Assembly: GCA_012862575.1 (NCBI GenBank)
Contig: BLSF01000029.1
Coordinates: forward strand, 434,001 to 498,000
Reading direction: 5' to 3'
From: Parietichytrium sp. I65-24A
Lineage: Eukaryota; Sar; Bigyra; Thraustochytrida; Thraustochytriidae
Length of the DNA: 64,000 bases
A program made the position numbers and the translations under genes. Position 1 is the first letter of the stretch. Each line of letters opens with the position of its first letter. Under the pieces are notes generated by a model. It was not told where the DNA came from. It searched no databases and saw only the letters and a program-made list of their open reading frames with translations. Shown here piece by piece: positions 19,791 through 29,875 of this stretch.

Positions 19791-22324
19791 CCACGTGACC
19801 AACTCGCAAACGAGCAATCTCGAAGATTTCAAGTTATCTTCGTCTCTATCTTCACACCTCTCTCGCTCTCTTTACTACAGCTCCTCGCGTTCTCTGCGCC
19901 TACACTCCGCGTTTGGGGTCTGCCAGGCGTGACTAACTGCTCTTCCACTGTTTGCTTTGCATCAAAAACAATCAGTCAACAATCAATCAAAAGTACAGGA
20001 AATTGCTTACTACAAAGAACCGTAACGTGCAGTATGGTAAAGGCTAGGAAGCGGTAGCGCAGAGACATACTCGGTGGAGAGAGGGAAGCACGAAAAGTCG
20101 GACCGTTTGGGCTGGACGGTGTGAGGGCGACGGAGAGATTTGGCGTCCACTAGCCAGTACGGTGGGGAATGCGCGTAAAGGCGGATGTGAGGTGAGGACG
20201 GTTCTTGGGAGGGGAGGCAGCAATCAGCTGCGGGGAACCACCCGTCTTCCTCTCAACTAGTCTTACGGCTCGAAATAGGAAAACGTGAGAAACATGTAAC
20301 TTTCACCCATTCCACAGCGTCAACAACGCACAAAGAACTGCTTAGTGCCACCTATCAAGGCATAGGAGTTGCGGGGAGCAAGCATCTTTTTTGGTCGAAG
20401 CGTCCCTAATACCTAACCACCCGTAATAATAGCAAAGCGCACGTGATCTGGGCTTAATGCACCTTACAATAGTCCTAGCCCATTAGATAGAGATGGCTGC
20501 CTTTCTTAAGCATAGACCTATAGAGTGGATTAAGAGTCCAAGAATGTAAATCAGCGAGGGAAGAACCAATGAATTTTAAAGTTTTCCTGTTAAGTACTTC
20601 GTCTTGAATTTCCGTTCCGATCGATTTATTTTTTCCAAATAATTTCTTTTTCTTTTTTTGACACTATCTTTCTTGGACACTGAACATGCTCAATTGAACG
20701 AAAACAATCAACACTGCGAAACAGCAAGAAAGCTGGCCGACTTTGCTTCCATGTTCATCCGCGTTCCATCGCAGACACGGACTGCAGCAATGGAGTGTGC
20801 GGAGTACTATTTGCCGGTACTTGTGTCCTACCGGGCGCATTTCCCCCTTCTGAATTCTGAAATTTGTTGTATGAATTCTGTATTCTGGAAACTTAAACCG
20901 TTCCACGAACACCGCGACAGGAGACTTCCTCTCATCGCTCTACGAACGCGCGCGTTGTGCGTTGTGCGGTGTGCGGTGTGCGCTGTGCGCTGTGCGGAGT
21001 TCAACAAATTGTTGCCGCGAGATTTGATTGAATTTCGACGTTTTTAATTTTTATTGGAACAACGAAATAACAAGGGTCGTGGGGTCTTAAAAAAAAAAAA
21101 AAGGGGTCTGGGGGGTAATACTTGCAAGATGACTTGCAGAATTCAGTTCAACGAACATGTTCATTTCAGGAACAGAGCAGAGCAGAAGATTGACTAATTA
21201 TTTCATTGTCACAAATTGAACTTGAGATCGAACGACTCCAGAAGAAGAAGAAGAAGAAGAAGACGAGGAAGGCAGTTTGCTGTCGTCGAGGTCGCGAAGT
21301 AAGCTTGTTGCGATCTTGTCGATCATCGTAAGAGTCGAGTTTCGCAAATGGAATAGGATCTCAATGTGTCAGTTCCAAAGATCAGTTCAGAATTCAGAAT
21401 CAGACTGTTTCCGAGATGTGCGAGACACTTGCGCAACAGTCGAGTCAGCCGAGCTCAAAAAGCAAGCAATGCATTTTGCTTGCCGCAACGACTTTGCAGT
21501 TCATGTCGCTCTTTTTGCGCGATTGTGTGTATCGCGAGCCACGTGCTCGTCTAGCCGGTCGATACTCTTCGTCGGCAAAGACCACCACCACTCGAGTACA
21601 AGTACGTGAACTTGTGACTTGGGCGGTCAATTGCGCGCTGGCTTCGGGAAGTGCGGTTCTCAGTACTCACTATCCTATCCTCGACTCACTCGGCCCTAGA
21701 TTCTCGAGCAATCTCGCGGACGCTGACAGTGGGTTGCAAGAGTTGCAACCTCTTTGCACCCCGCAAGCTCTGCCATAGCCGTTTCGAGCGAGCACTACTA
21801 GTACCGTGACCGTAGTACCAGGAAGAGAACATCGACCAAGAAGAGGACGAACTAGACGCGAAGTTTCAAGATTAAGTGAATGTGAATGCGAATGTGGAGA
21901 TCGGAGATTGGGTTCCTGGCCCTCGCAGAGAAAAGAGGAGAGGAGAACTTCGCACTTTTCGGTGAAGAGTGCCAGTGTCAAGCTCTCCCCTTGTCGCTAG
22001 TCGCAGCAGCAGCGGCTCAAATCAATGGCAAGATCTCTTAAACCCAAGCAAAAGCGTGAATGAGACGAAAGCGATTGCACGATACCACCCCACGCGAAGA
22101 AGCAGCAAGTAGTGGTTGCGAACTGACTGAGAAGCTGGCGTTCGGCACCGACCAGGCGATGCTGAACGGGTAGGCGAGGGAGAAAAAGTGAAACAGTGAA
22201 TGTTGTGTTTTTGTTAATTATATAACCGCACCAAGTCAGTCAAGATTGTTGTGTGCGGGAACGGAAATTCGAAATTTTACAATGCTCAAATGCGGCTACT
22301 GCGCTGGCCTGGACCCTGACTCAT
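19791..22324. other. Intergenic region between ABCG and subtilisin-like genes
   Basis: The 2.5-kb spacer has no recognised gene. It holds a 14-base A-run flanked by GGGGTCT on both sides (about 21080-21110), a short (GAA)n run (about 21241-21262), GCGCTGTGCG repeats at about 20955-20998, and several AGTACT and GAATTC words. The right part is the 3' flank of the subtilisin-like gene. Confidence 0.55.
21241..21262. repeat. (GAA)n microsatellite
   Basis: About seven GAA trinucleotides in a row within intergenic DNA. Confidence 0.9.
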
Positions 22325-24088
22325 CTAATATGGCATGTCTTTGCCGCCGACGTAAGACTGCACAACGGAGGACTGTGGTCCATTGTTCATTGCCGCCTGG
22401 CGGTCTGCAGCACGGCGCTTCTTCATGACGGTTCCAACAGCAGCCCCGAGGAGAACCACGGAGCCTCCGATTCCAGCAACAATGGCTGGGTTGAAGCCAG
22501 AGTCAGACTCAGAGTCAGTGGTCGAATCGTCGGTGGTTCCATCGTCAATGAGAACTGGAGGGTACTCAACGTCGTTCTCAACACCGTCCTTGTTCTCAGG
22601 ACTGTCCTCGAAGCTCGGCGCAGGGGTGGCGTCAGTCTCGAGAGATGCCCAGTTGGTGTAGCAGCGGTTGTTGTTGAGGTTGCAGTATTGGTATGCCCTG
22701 GCACCGCGGCCGCGGCAGTACAAGGTGGTGGTGGTTGACTTGAGGCAATCAGGGTCAGTGGCCCCGCAGTTGCAGTCGCAGCCATCATCAGTATTGTACC
22801 AAGATTCTGGGCAAGTCCATGTTGCCGCGTTGGCAGCAGTAGGAGAAGGAGTTGGCGAAGCCCCAGTGGTTGGACTTGGGGTTGGCGCGTTGCCTGCCTT
22901 TGGCGCGTACAAGAGCTTGTTTGGGGAAGCAGAGTCAAGACCGGTGACCTTGTTGTTGCTGGTGGTAGACATGAGCTCGGCGCGGGCAGATGCGAGGTTT
23001 TTGTTGTGCTTTTCGAGGAGGATTGCTGCGACTCCAGCGACGTGTGGAGTGGCCATGCTCGTTCCGGAGATGGTCTTGGTGGCGGTGGTGCTACCAATCC
23101 ATGTGGAAGTAATGGCGGTCCCTGGAGCAAAGATGTCCACACAGCTTCCGTAGTTGGAGTAGCTTGCGATGACATCGTTTCTGTCAGTGGCACCAACGGT
23201 GATGACACCTCCCTTTCCACCGGCGCGAGCTGGGGACACGTTGCAGGCGTTCTGTGCTTCGTTCCCTGCAGCGACCACGACGATCATTGAGCCTGCAGCG
23301 GATGCGACGGCGTTGTCAAGAGCTGTGCTGGCGCCACCTCCAAGAGACATGGAAATGACACCAGTTCCAGTCGACTTGCTGACTGCGTACTGCACGCCCT
23401 TGATGACGTTGGCGTTGGTTCCACCGTTCGTACCGAGGACCTTCACACCGTACACCTTTGCGCCCTTGGCAATGCCGTAGCTGGTCCCAGTGGAAGTTCC
23501 GGAGCAGTGAGTTCCATGACCATTGGAGTCAGTGGCACCTTCACCGCTGTAGTCGACTGCAAAGGTCGCGCGACCACCAAAGTCGGTGTGCGCAGCGTTG
23601 ATACCAGTATCGACAATGAACACGTCGATGCCGCTGCCAGTGTACTGCAAATTAAGGTTTGCATTATCGAGTGGCAGGCTGGCCTGGTCGATGCGATCCA
23701 AGCCCCAGGAAAGTGGAGCAAAGGTATCCACGTACATGTCCTGCTCAACTGCGAGATTCTGGAGCTCTCCGGTGACCTTCGAGGCGATGTTATCAAGGAC
23801 ATACTTTGCGAAGTCGTTGCTTCCAGTGAAGGAAACGGTGCACGCCTCGAGCACAGGAATGTCCTCCGCTGCCCTGACGCGGAGAGATCCGCTGGAAAAT
23901 TCGGCACGGAGCTCCTCAATCGCAGCAGCGATGCTTGAGCAGGTCTCTGGGGTGGTCAGTGCGCTGAGGAGGTGCTCGTCTTCCACGAGGAGGCCGCGGC
24001 GGGATGACGAGGCTGCATTGGAGACGATCTCCGCATTTCCAGCAGCAGCCAAGAGCGCTGCGGACCAAGCTGCAAAGCCAAGCTTCAT
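22325..24088 (-). CDS. Subtilisin-like serine protease (S8A, proteinase K type) with C-terminal membrane anchor
   Basis: A 587-residue protein. Residues 1-19 form a signal peptide; about 75-120 resemble an I9 inhibitor propeptide; the S8 catalytic domain spans about 125-395. The triad is visible: D160 (VDTGINAAHTDFGG), H191 (NGHGTHCSGT) and S344 (GTSMATPHVAG), with oxyanion N276 (AAGNEAQ). A Pro/Ser/Thr linker (about 401-420) leads to a Cys-rich module at 425-480 (CDCNCGATDPDC). Then come an acidic stalk, one transmembrane helix (about 534-556), a basic stop-transfer KKRRAADR and a 28-residue tail ending in Tyr. It should be a cell-surface or endomembrane type I protease matured by propeptide removal. 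The catalytic core resembles secreted proteinase-K enzymes; the Cys-rich module and anchor are additions. Confidence 0.92.
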   Translation of the reverse strand: MKLGFAAWSAALLAAAGNAEIVSNAASSSRRGLLVEDEHLLSALTTPETCSSIAAAIEELRAEFSSGSLRVRAAEDIPVLEACTVSFTGSNDFAKYVLDNIASKVTGELQNLAVEQDMYVDTFAPLSWGLDRIDQASLPLDNANLNLQYTGSGIDVFIVDTGINAAHTDFGGRATFAVDYSGEGATDSNGHGTHCSGTSTGTSYGIAKGAKVYGVKVLGTNGGTNANVIKGVQYAVSKSTGTGVISMSLGGGASTALDNAVASAAGSMIVVVAAGNEAQNACNVSPARAGGKGGVITVGATDRNDVIASYSNYGSCVDIFAPGTAITSTWIGSTTATKTISGTSMATPHVAGVAAILLEKHNKNLASARAELMSTTSNNKVTGLDSASPNKLLYAPKAGNAPTPSPTTGASPTPSPTAANAATWTCPESWYNTDDGCDCNCGATDPDCLKSTTTTLYCRGRGARAYQYCNLNNNRCYTNWASLETDATPAPSFEDSPENKDGVENDVEYPPVLIDDGTTDDSTTDSESDSGFNPAIVAGIGGSVVLLGAAVGTVMKKRRAADRQAAMNNGPQSSVVQSYVGGKDMPY

Positions 24089-24729
24089 TTTCTCAAGACT
24101 TTTTCCTTTCTCGAACCGAGGATCGGGATTGTGAAATTGATCAAAGGTGCCACAAGAACTTTTGCTTGTGCCACTTCGGGTCTGATCTCGTTTGGTATTT
24201 GCTCAGATTTCGGGTTTGCCGTTGATGGCAGACCGGTGACCCGTTCGCCCTACAGCCCAACTCTCCTGAGGTGCATTCGCCTCTCACAGAGATTCCATCT
24301 CATTCCATCTCATCTCACTCTCTCACTCCTGCATTTCTCATCAGCGCCTAGACTAGTTTTACCAGAATTCAGAACACATACCACCTCTCCAAACCATCTA
24401 AAACCCGCATAACCTCCGGGAACGTGCCCAACTTGGCTCGCTACCCTGGATAAGCTGTTGCGGTAGAGCACACACTTCAATAAGAGCAGCACCAATTGGC
24501 TCGGAGCCAGGCACAGTACTGTGTACTAGTTCTCTCCCTATTGCGACGAAAGGAGAAGGAAAGCAAGCAGTTCATTTCAAAGCAAATTAGTGCAAACGAA
24601 ACCCAGCTTTCTTTCTCTCTTGCATTCATTTCAGAGGCCCGCTGACATCAAGCCCATCGTCCCCCCCTTTTCCCCTCCCTCCTCTTACACGTGTCGCGCG
24701 GCGAGATGTGTGAGTTAGTGCGTGCGTGA

Positions 24730-24778
24730 TTGAGTGAGTGAGTGAGTGAGTGAGAGAGCGAGAGAGTGAGTGAGTGAA
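24730..24778. repeat. (GTGA)n microsatellite
   Basis: Roughly ten GTGA/GAGA tetranucleotides with a central GAGAGCGAGAGA interruption. Confidence 0.92.
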
Positions 24779-27700
24779 GAATCCCGAATATGAGTGGATC
24801 CGTCAGTAGCTTTGGAGAGGGGAAAGAGGGAGTCATACCAATCTTCACTCGTTCATTCAGTCTATTCAGTCATTCATTCCCCGTCCTCCTCGAAGAATGA
24901 CGCTAGGCAAGACAGACCGTCGTTACGAGCGCAAGCGTCTGCATTCCTTCTGTTATTCTTTTATTCGTGCCGGGGAGTGGCGTGCGTGCATTTCTTGCCA
25001 TTCCACCCCTTAAGCCTCGCGATCGAACAGAAGGAGTTTGGGCTATAAGGGCGCTACAAGCTGCAACCGCAATGGGATTCACTGCACGCAAACATGCTCA
25101 CCGCTCTCGTGACCACCTCGCTGTGCTCCAAAGATAGTGCATGTGCATCTCATGTTTGATGGCCACACCAAACAGCAGAAAAAGAAAGAAGAAAACAACA
25201 AACAATGAAATCTAGCTGTGCACATTTTACACATCCCACTTGTCCTCCGCTTGGGGCTCGATCATCTTGGACCGTACTTACACTCAGCACTTTGGCAAGA
25301 GCGTTTGGTCCGGGCAAAAGTGGCAAGTCGCGCATGGCGTCCTTGACAGTCGAAACTGACTCACATGGAGTGTGGAAGCGGCTGAGGCCAGCGGCCAGTG
25401 GCCGGCAGGTGGGTGACCTTGTTCACCTGAGACTGTTCAGACGATGCGAAAGTCTTGGACAACATGGGCGCCAAGCTTTGCACAAGGGCAAGGGAGCGAT
25501 GCATCTTCCCCCACATAAAGTTTGTATCGGCGTGCCAGTTACTAGTTGGGCAAATTCACTTGCTTTGATCAAACGATGGCTCTTCTTCCGAATCCGTCAA
25601 TGACAAGTTAGCACGTCGTCTGGCCACTGGCACTGGCTTGCCATCGGGTCGATTTGATATTATAAATCTATAAAACAATAAGAGATGTGAAATTATTCCA
25701 TTTTCAACCTTTCAGGTGCCTACTAATGCTTTCACCCACATTCAAGCAGGACAAGGCAGTGCAAGAGTCCATACCTCTTCGTCACTAGCACAAATGTCGA
25801 CGACCGATGGGCGATGGGCGATGGGCGATAGGCGATGCAAGAAAAGCATCCAAGACAAAGACTTGGGTCTAGTAGAGAAAGTCTTCTAGCTAGAGCCAAG
25901 AGTCCCGTTCGATTCGGAACCATGTGAGCGCAGATCAGACAGCTTCCTTCAATCAAACAGTCTAAACCTGAGACACACTTCATCAACGAATACAATGAAT
26001 ACACATAAGTCAGAAAGGTGACTTTGAAGTGCTTCCAGGTCCGGAAAATGGGCTTGTGCCAATTTTGCTCTCAACCCTACCCACGCTACCGCGCGGCTAC
26101 CGCCTCGCTCTAGTCCCCCCGGGTCCCTACACGTTTCGGCTGGCGGAAGGGTAGGCAACTATTGCATCGCCAATTTCCAACTAGCACACACTCTCGGAAA
26201 AAAGTCGCTCTAAGAAGAATAATTACTAAATTCTTTAGAATAGATTGCCCTCGAACGATGGATCAATCAGTAACCTGGCTCTATTAAACCTAGGTGTTTT
26301 GTGCACGTGGAGGAACTCATTACATTGAATAGGAAATGTGGAAGCGCACTTTAAGTCACTAATTCACAATCAGTCAATCAGTCAATCAGCGCTTTCTCTG
26401 GAGTTGGTCGTTCTCGACAAGAACGATCTGATTGACAGTGAATCAATCCATCAACCTAATCAACCAATCAATTACCGGTAATCCAAACAAACCAAAGAAT
26501 CAATCAATCAAGCATCAATCAAAAGACTTTAATAAAAGCTTTGCCTGGTTTTTTTCCAAGTTGGTCAGAAATACTGCACCCAAAAAGGGTCAATTTTCGT
26601 GCCGTAGAGTATAGAGCATAGACCCGAAGGGCCCGGTGAAAACGCCACCCATTGACACGAACTCCACCAACTTGCAGTAAGCTTTTAACCTATTCTCGGA
26701 GATCTTCAGACCCAAGCATTGCTCTTGATCGATGGCATGGGCAGTCAAGCTCTTTTGCCATGGACATACCGTCAAAAGCGCACTCTACAATGTCCGAGTC
26801 CACTCCGTAAGTATATCACTCACAGTCACAAGTAGGTACAGCAACACCGGCAACCAGCCCTGACAGGTCCTGCAAAGATGCGGTTGTGTCCCGCCACGGT
26901 CGCTGCCGGACCAAATGAGGTCACAATGCAAAAGTCAAGCATTCAGAATTCAGAAAGCAAGAGTAAATCAATAGCCAGCAGAATGCTGCCAGGTTTTAGA
27001 AACCGTGAACTCTCACTGCGCCACCTCTCTCTCGCTCTCGCTCTCCCCTTCGCCCAATCTTGAAACATTTCTTGAACACAAAATTGTGCGCGCGCCGACT
27101 TCTCGACACAAGAACTTGTTACTTGCCGCTGGGTAATGCTCCAACTGCTCTGCGTAGTGTCGGGCCCGGGTACTGTGAGTACAAGTGCGCATGTGCTCTT
27201 GCAAGTTGTGTTCTACGATATCCGCGCCTTCTCTCGGCGCTGAGAGCTCTCTGCGAACAACGTCGAGCAAACGAGCTCCCACTTGCAATGAATAACTTGG
27301 TACGTGTACGCGGGTATAAGTAAGCACTTGCAAAGGCAGGAGAAGGGAAGGGGGGAAGGGGGGGAATCTCGGCATCGCCTGTGGCAAATGACAAAGTGGC
27401 CTTTGTGGGCTCAAACAGCTCTTCGTGGATTTTGTGGACGCAGAACCTCGCTCCAGGCGATGAGCCCGTAAGCTAGTTAAAACGCCTTGCACATTCACTC
27501 GCCAATCTCTCTTGAAAAAATAGTAAGCAATAGACTAAGAAAACAAGCTCTCACTTGCAGGGCCTGCCCGCCAAAGGCGTATACCAGAGGAGTCGGCCAT
27601 TTCGGGCGGCCCGAATCGATGTGACCGTACTCAGAGTCAGTCCTCGGGTTGAGCGAAAAGGGGGGATATTGAGCAGCGAGATGTGAGATTTGCGCTTGCT

Positions 27701-28442
27701 TGGACCGATGACAATGTAATCACCACCTTTTCGACTCCTCACAAAGGTGCTCCTGCACGTGCTGACCACTGGCATGAAGGGTTGGCAACTTGGATTTTAA
27801 ATATTTTATTTCGAAACCGTGAAGCGCCGGGAACGGGCCGCAGTTTTGTGCACCACCTGCTCTTGTGCTTCATGAATATTGTATAACAGAAGCTGCACGA
27901 CGGCGAGCCGTGATTGCGCGATTTGGAGGACACAGGAGACAGAAAACTGTAGGCACAAAGCTGCGTGGACGCCATGAAGCCAGCTTTTCGACCCTTGTCA
28001 CCGCGAACCTGATCTGACTCGTTCTCACAGTCAGTACTCGTGAACTGCGAGTACACTCAACGTGTAGTCCTCGAGGACTGCTCGAACACGGGTGCTTCGC
28101 ACAGTTGTTCTTTTTAGATCCGCGCTCATTGCAACATTCATTTCAAGGACAACATCTTGAAACGTACTATTTGATCGAACAAAACAAGCTAAAATAGTTT
28201 TACTTTATTTATTTGTACTGTCAAAATTAAAGCATCTCATCCCATCATCTCACCAAAGCCCAAAACGGACTAGCAGCTAGTGTACTCGAGTACACTTACG
28301 TACGTACACATTCAAATACATCAGAAAGAAGGGTCCTCGTTGCAACTCGCAGCGCGCCATGCCGGTACCCTAGTTCTGATTATTGTTGCCAGTACGTTAG
28401 TATGACCACTGCGATTGTCCTATCCTCTTCAATGCACTCCGA

Positions 28443-28502
28443 CATGAACATGAACATGAACATATGAACATGAACATGAACATATGAACATGAACATGAA
28501 CA
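28443..28502. repeat. (ATGAAC)n repeat
   Basis: Repeated ATGAAC hexamers interrupted by CATATGAAC, about 60 bases in all. The minus-strand reading is a Val/His or Phe/Met dipeptide pattern of no coding value. Confidence 0.9.
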
Positions 28503-28853
28503 GAGAGAGGCCAATGCGCTCACTGTGTCCATCTACGTCCATGTCTGCGAAGAGGGCGTTGGTTGACGTGCAGCAAAGCCACAGAAAGAGCAGCGTCGTT
28601 GTGGAAGAGCTGGACGTTCCAGTCAAGCTCATCGGCCTTCAATGACAAGGACTTGCTCCATCTTGGTTGGGATCAAGTTATCAAGTTGGCTTCAGCCAAG
28701 GCTCGCCAAGTGACTGACTGGGAAGTCGACGCTGGCAAAAGCGATAAAGCTGAAAGTATCAACCAAGAGTAGATTGAATCGGATCAGCCGGTTGACAGGC
28801 CATCGAACGCGCAGATTGCACAGTGTGTTTTAGGGGTTTGCGGTTTGCGGTAA

Positions 28854-29657
28854 ATGGCGCCGCTGACCACGCTGACGCGGTCTGCCGACGGCGTGTTTAC
28901 TCTTCGCCTGCACAATGGACCACCTGCGCGAGATGGCCACTTGGAGAATCGTATGAGCCCCAAGCTCATTGAAGAGATCCACGCGCAATTGGACAACGTG
29001 CTCGCGAGCGAAGGGCCCTGTGCGCTGGTCGTAACAGCATGCGAAAACAATCGCTTCTTCAGCAACGGCCATGAGCTGAGATGGCTCCAAGAGCCTGAGG
29101 ATGCAAGCCAAGGTATCCCAGGGCCAGCAGCTTTTGTGAGGAGCTTTTATGCTCTCCTCGCGAGGTTTATGACCTTGCCAGTCATCACTGTCGCAGCGAT
29201 TAACGGGCACGCATTTGCGGGAGGCTGCCTTCTTGCACTGGCACAAGATTTGCGCGTTATGATTGACGAAGAACGAAAATTTATTTGTATGAATGAGATT
29301 GACATGATGGCTAGCTTAACGGAAAAGCAAGCGAGGGATGCAGGCGTTAAGCCAGGCGCAATTCCTGGAGCAGATGCAAGTATGATGGCCGTGGTGCTGG
29401 CAAAACTCGGCCCACAACTTGCAAGGGAAGTGATGCTTGGAGGAACGCGATACACCGGAAAAGAAGCCCTCAAAGCTGGTCTAGTTGACGCCGTTGGCAG
29501 CACACAACGAGACGTTGAGCGGCTCGCGCAGGAGATTGCTGCCAATTCTGCAAAACGAGGCGTGCCTTGGAACCGGCAAACCGTTGGAGTCCTTAAGACT
29601 GAACTTGTAAGGCAGCACCTTCCAACCTTACTTGCGAAGTCGTCTTCGAAATTGTAA
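28854..29657 (+). CDS. Peroxisomal enoyl-CoA hydratase/isomerase (crotonase family)
   Basis: A 267-residue crotonase-fold protein. Two oxyanion-hole segments are visible: FFSNGHELRWL near 60-70, and INGHAFAGGCLLALAQDLRVM near 115-135. A downstream helix region carries FICMNEIDM. The final residues are SSSKL, so the protein ends in SKL, the canonical type 1 peroxisome targeting signal. The sequence is closer to the eukaryotic delta3,delta2-enoyl-CoA isomerase (ECI) group than to mitochondrial hydratases: the usual pair of hydratase glutamates is not evident. A role in peroxisomal beta-oxidation of unsaturated fatty acids is the best inference. The ATG is in AAATGG context, and the length is normal for ECI enzymes. 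It converges on the KDEL gene with only 218 bases between stops. Confidence 0.87.
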   Translation: MAPLTTLTRSADGVFTLRLHNGPPARDGHLENRMSPKLIEEIHAQLDNVLASEGPCALVVTACENNRFFSNGHELRWLQEPEDASQGIPGPAAFVRSFYALLARFMTLPVITVAAINGHAFAGGCLLALAQDLRVMIDEERKFICMNEIDMMASLTEKQARDAGVKPGAIPGADASMMAVVLAKLGPQLAREVMLGGTRYTGKEALKAGLVDAVGSTQRDVERLAQEIAANSAKRGVPWNRQTVGVLKTELVRQHLPTLLAKSSSKL

Positions 29658-29875
29658 GACCATCCTTTGGGTTGGGTCAAGGCTCATCGACTTTTACTAT
29701 TTTGTCGACGATTCAACAATATTACCAGCTGCACTTGGACGGCCAAGTTTGGCATAGGATCGATGATCTCTGAGCCGTTCGCATTTTATTTTTCTCATGT
29801 GTTACTTTTTATTTTCCAAAAAAAAAAAGCAAAAGCAATCTTTAAAGTTTTAAATATTTGTTTAAAAAGGTTGCT

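Larger units (their letters stand above)
24089..28853. other. Long gene-poor region (4.8 kb)
   Basis: No open frame here resembles a known family, and none exceeds about 165 residues. Contents are a (GTGA)n microsatellite (about 24730-24778), a CGATGGGCGATGGGCGATAGG repeat near 25800-25835, an ATGAAC repeat (28443-28502), AATCAATC runs (about 26440-26525), and dispersed AGTACT/CTCACAGT words. A minus-strand patch at about 26595-26790 looks weakly protein-like in two frames, but no family was recognised. It could hold promoters, non-coding transcripts or a gene with many short exons. Confidence 0.5.

Noticed and set aside
22423-23220. A 265-codon second frame on the same strand inside the subtilisin-like gene
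   Set aside because: Pro/Ser/Thr-rich frame shadow of the real protease frame, with no conserved motifs of its own.
25860-25925. Possible tRNA T-arm (CCGTTCGATTCGG) on the plus strand
   Set aside because: The T stem has mismatches, and no matching acceptor, D or anticodon arms could be folded around it. Other GTTCGA/GTTCAA words (for example 466 and 36908) failed the same test.
26595-26790. Weakly protein-like minus-strand patches in two frames
   Set aside because: No family recognised, no start and no convincing splice sites; too weak to annotate, mentioned only under the gene-poor region.
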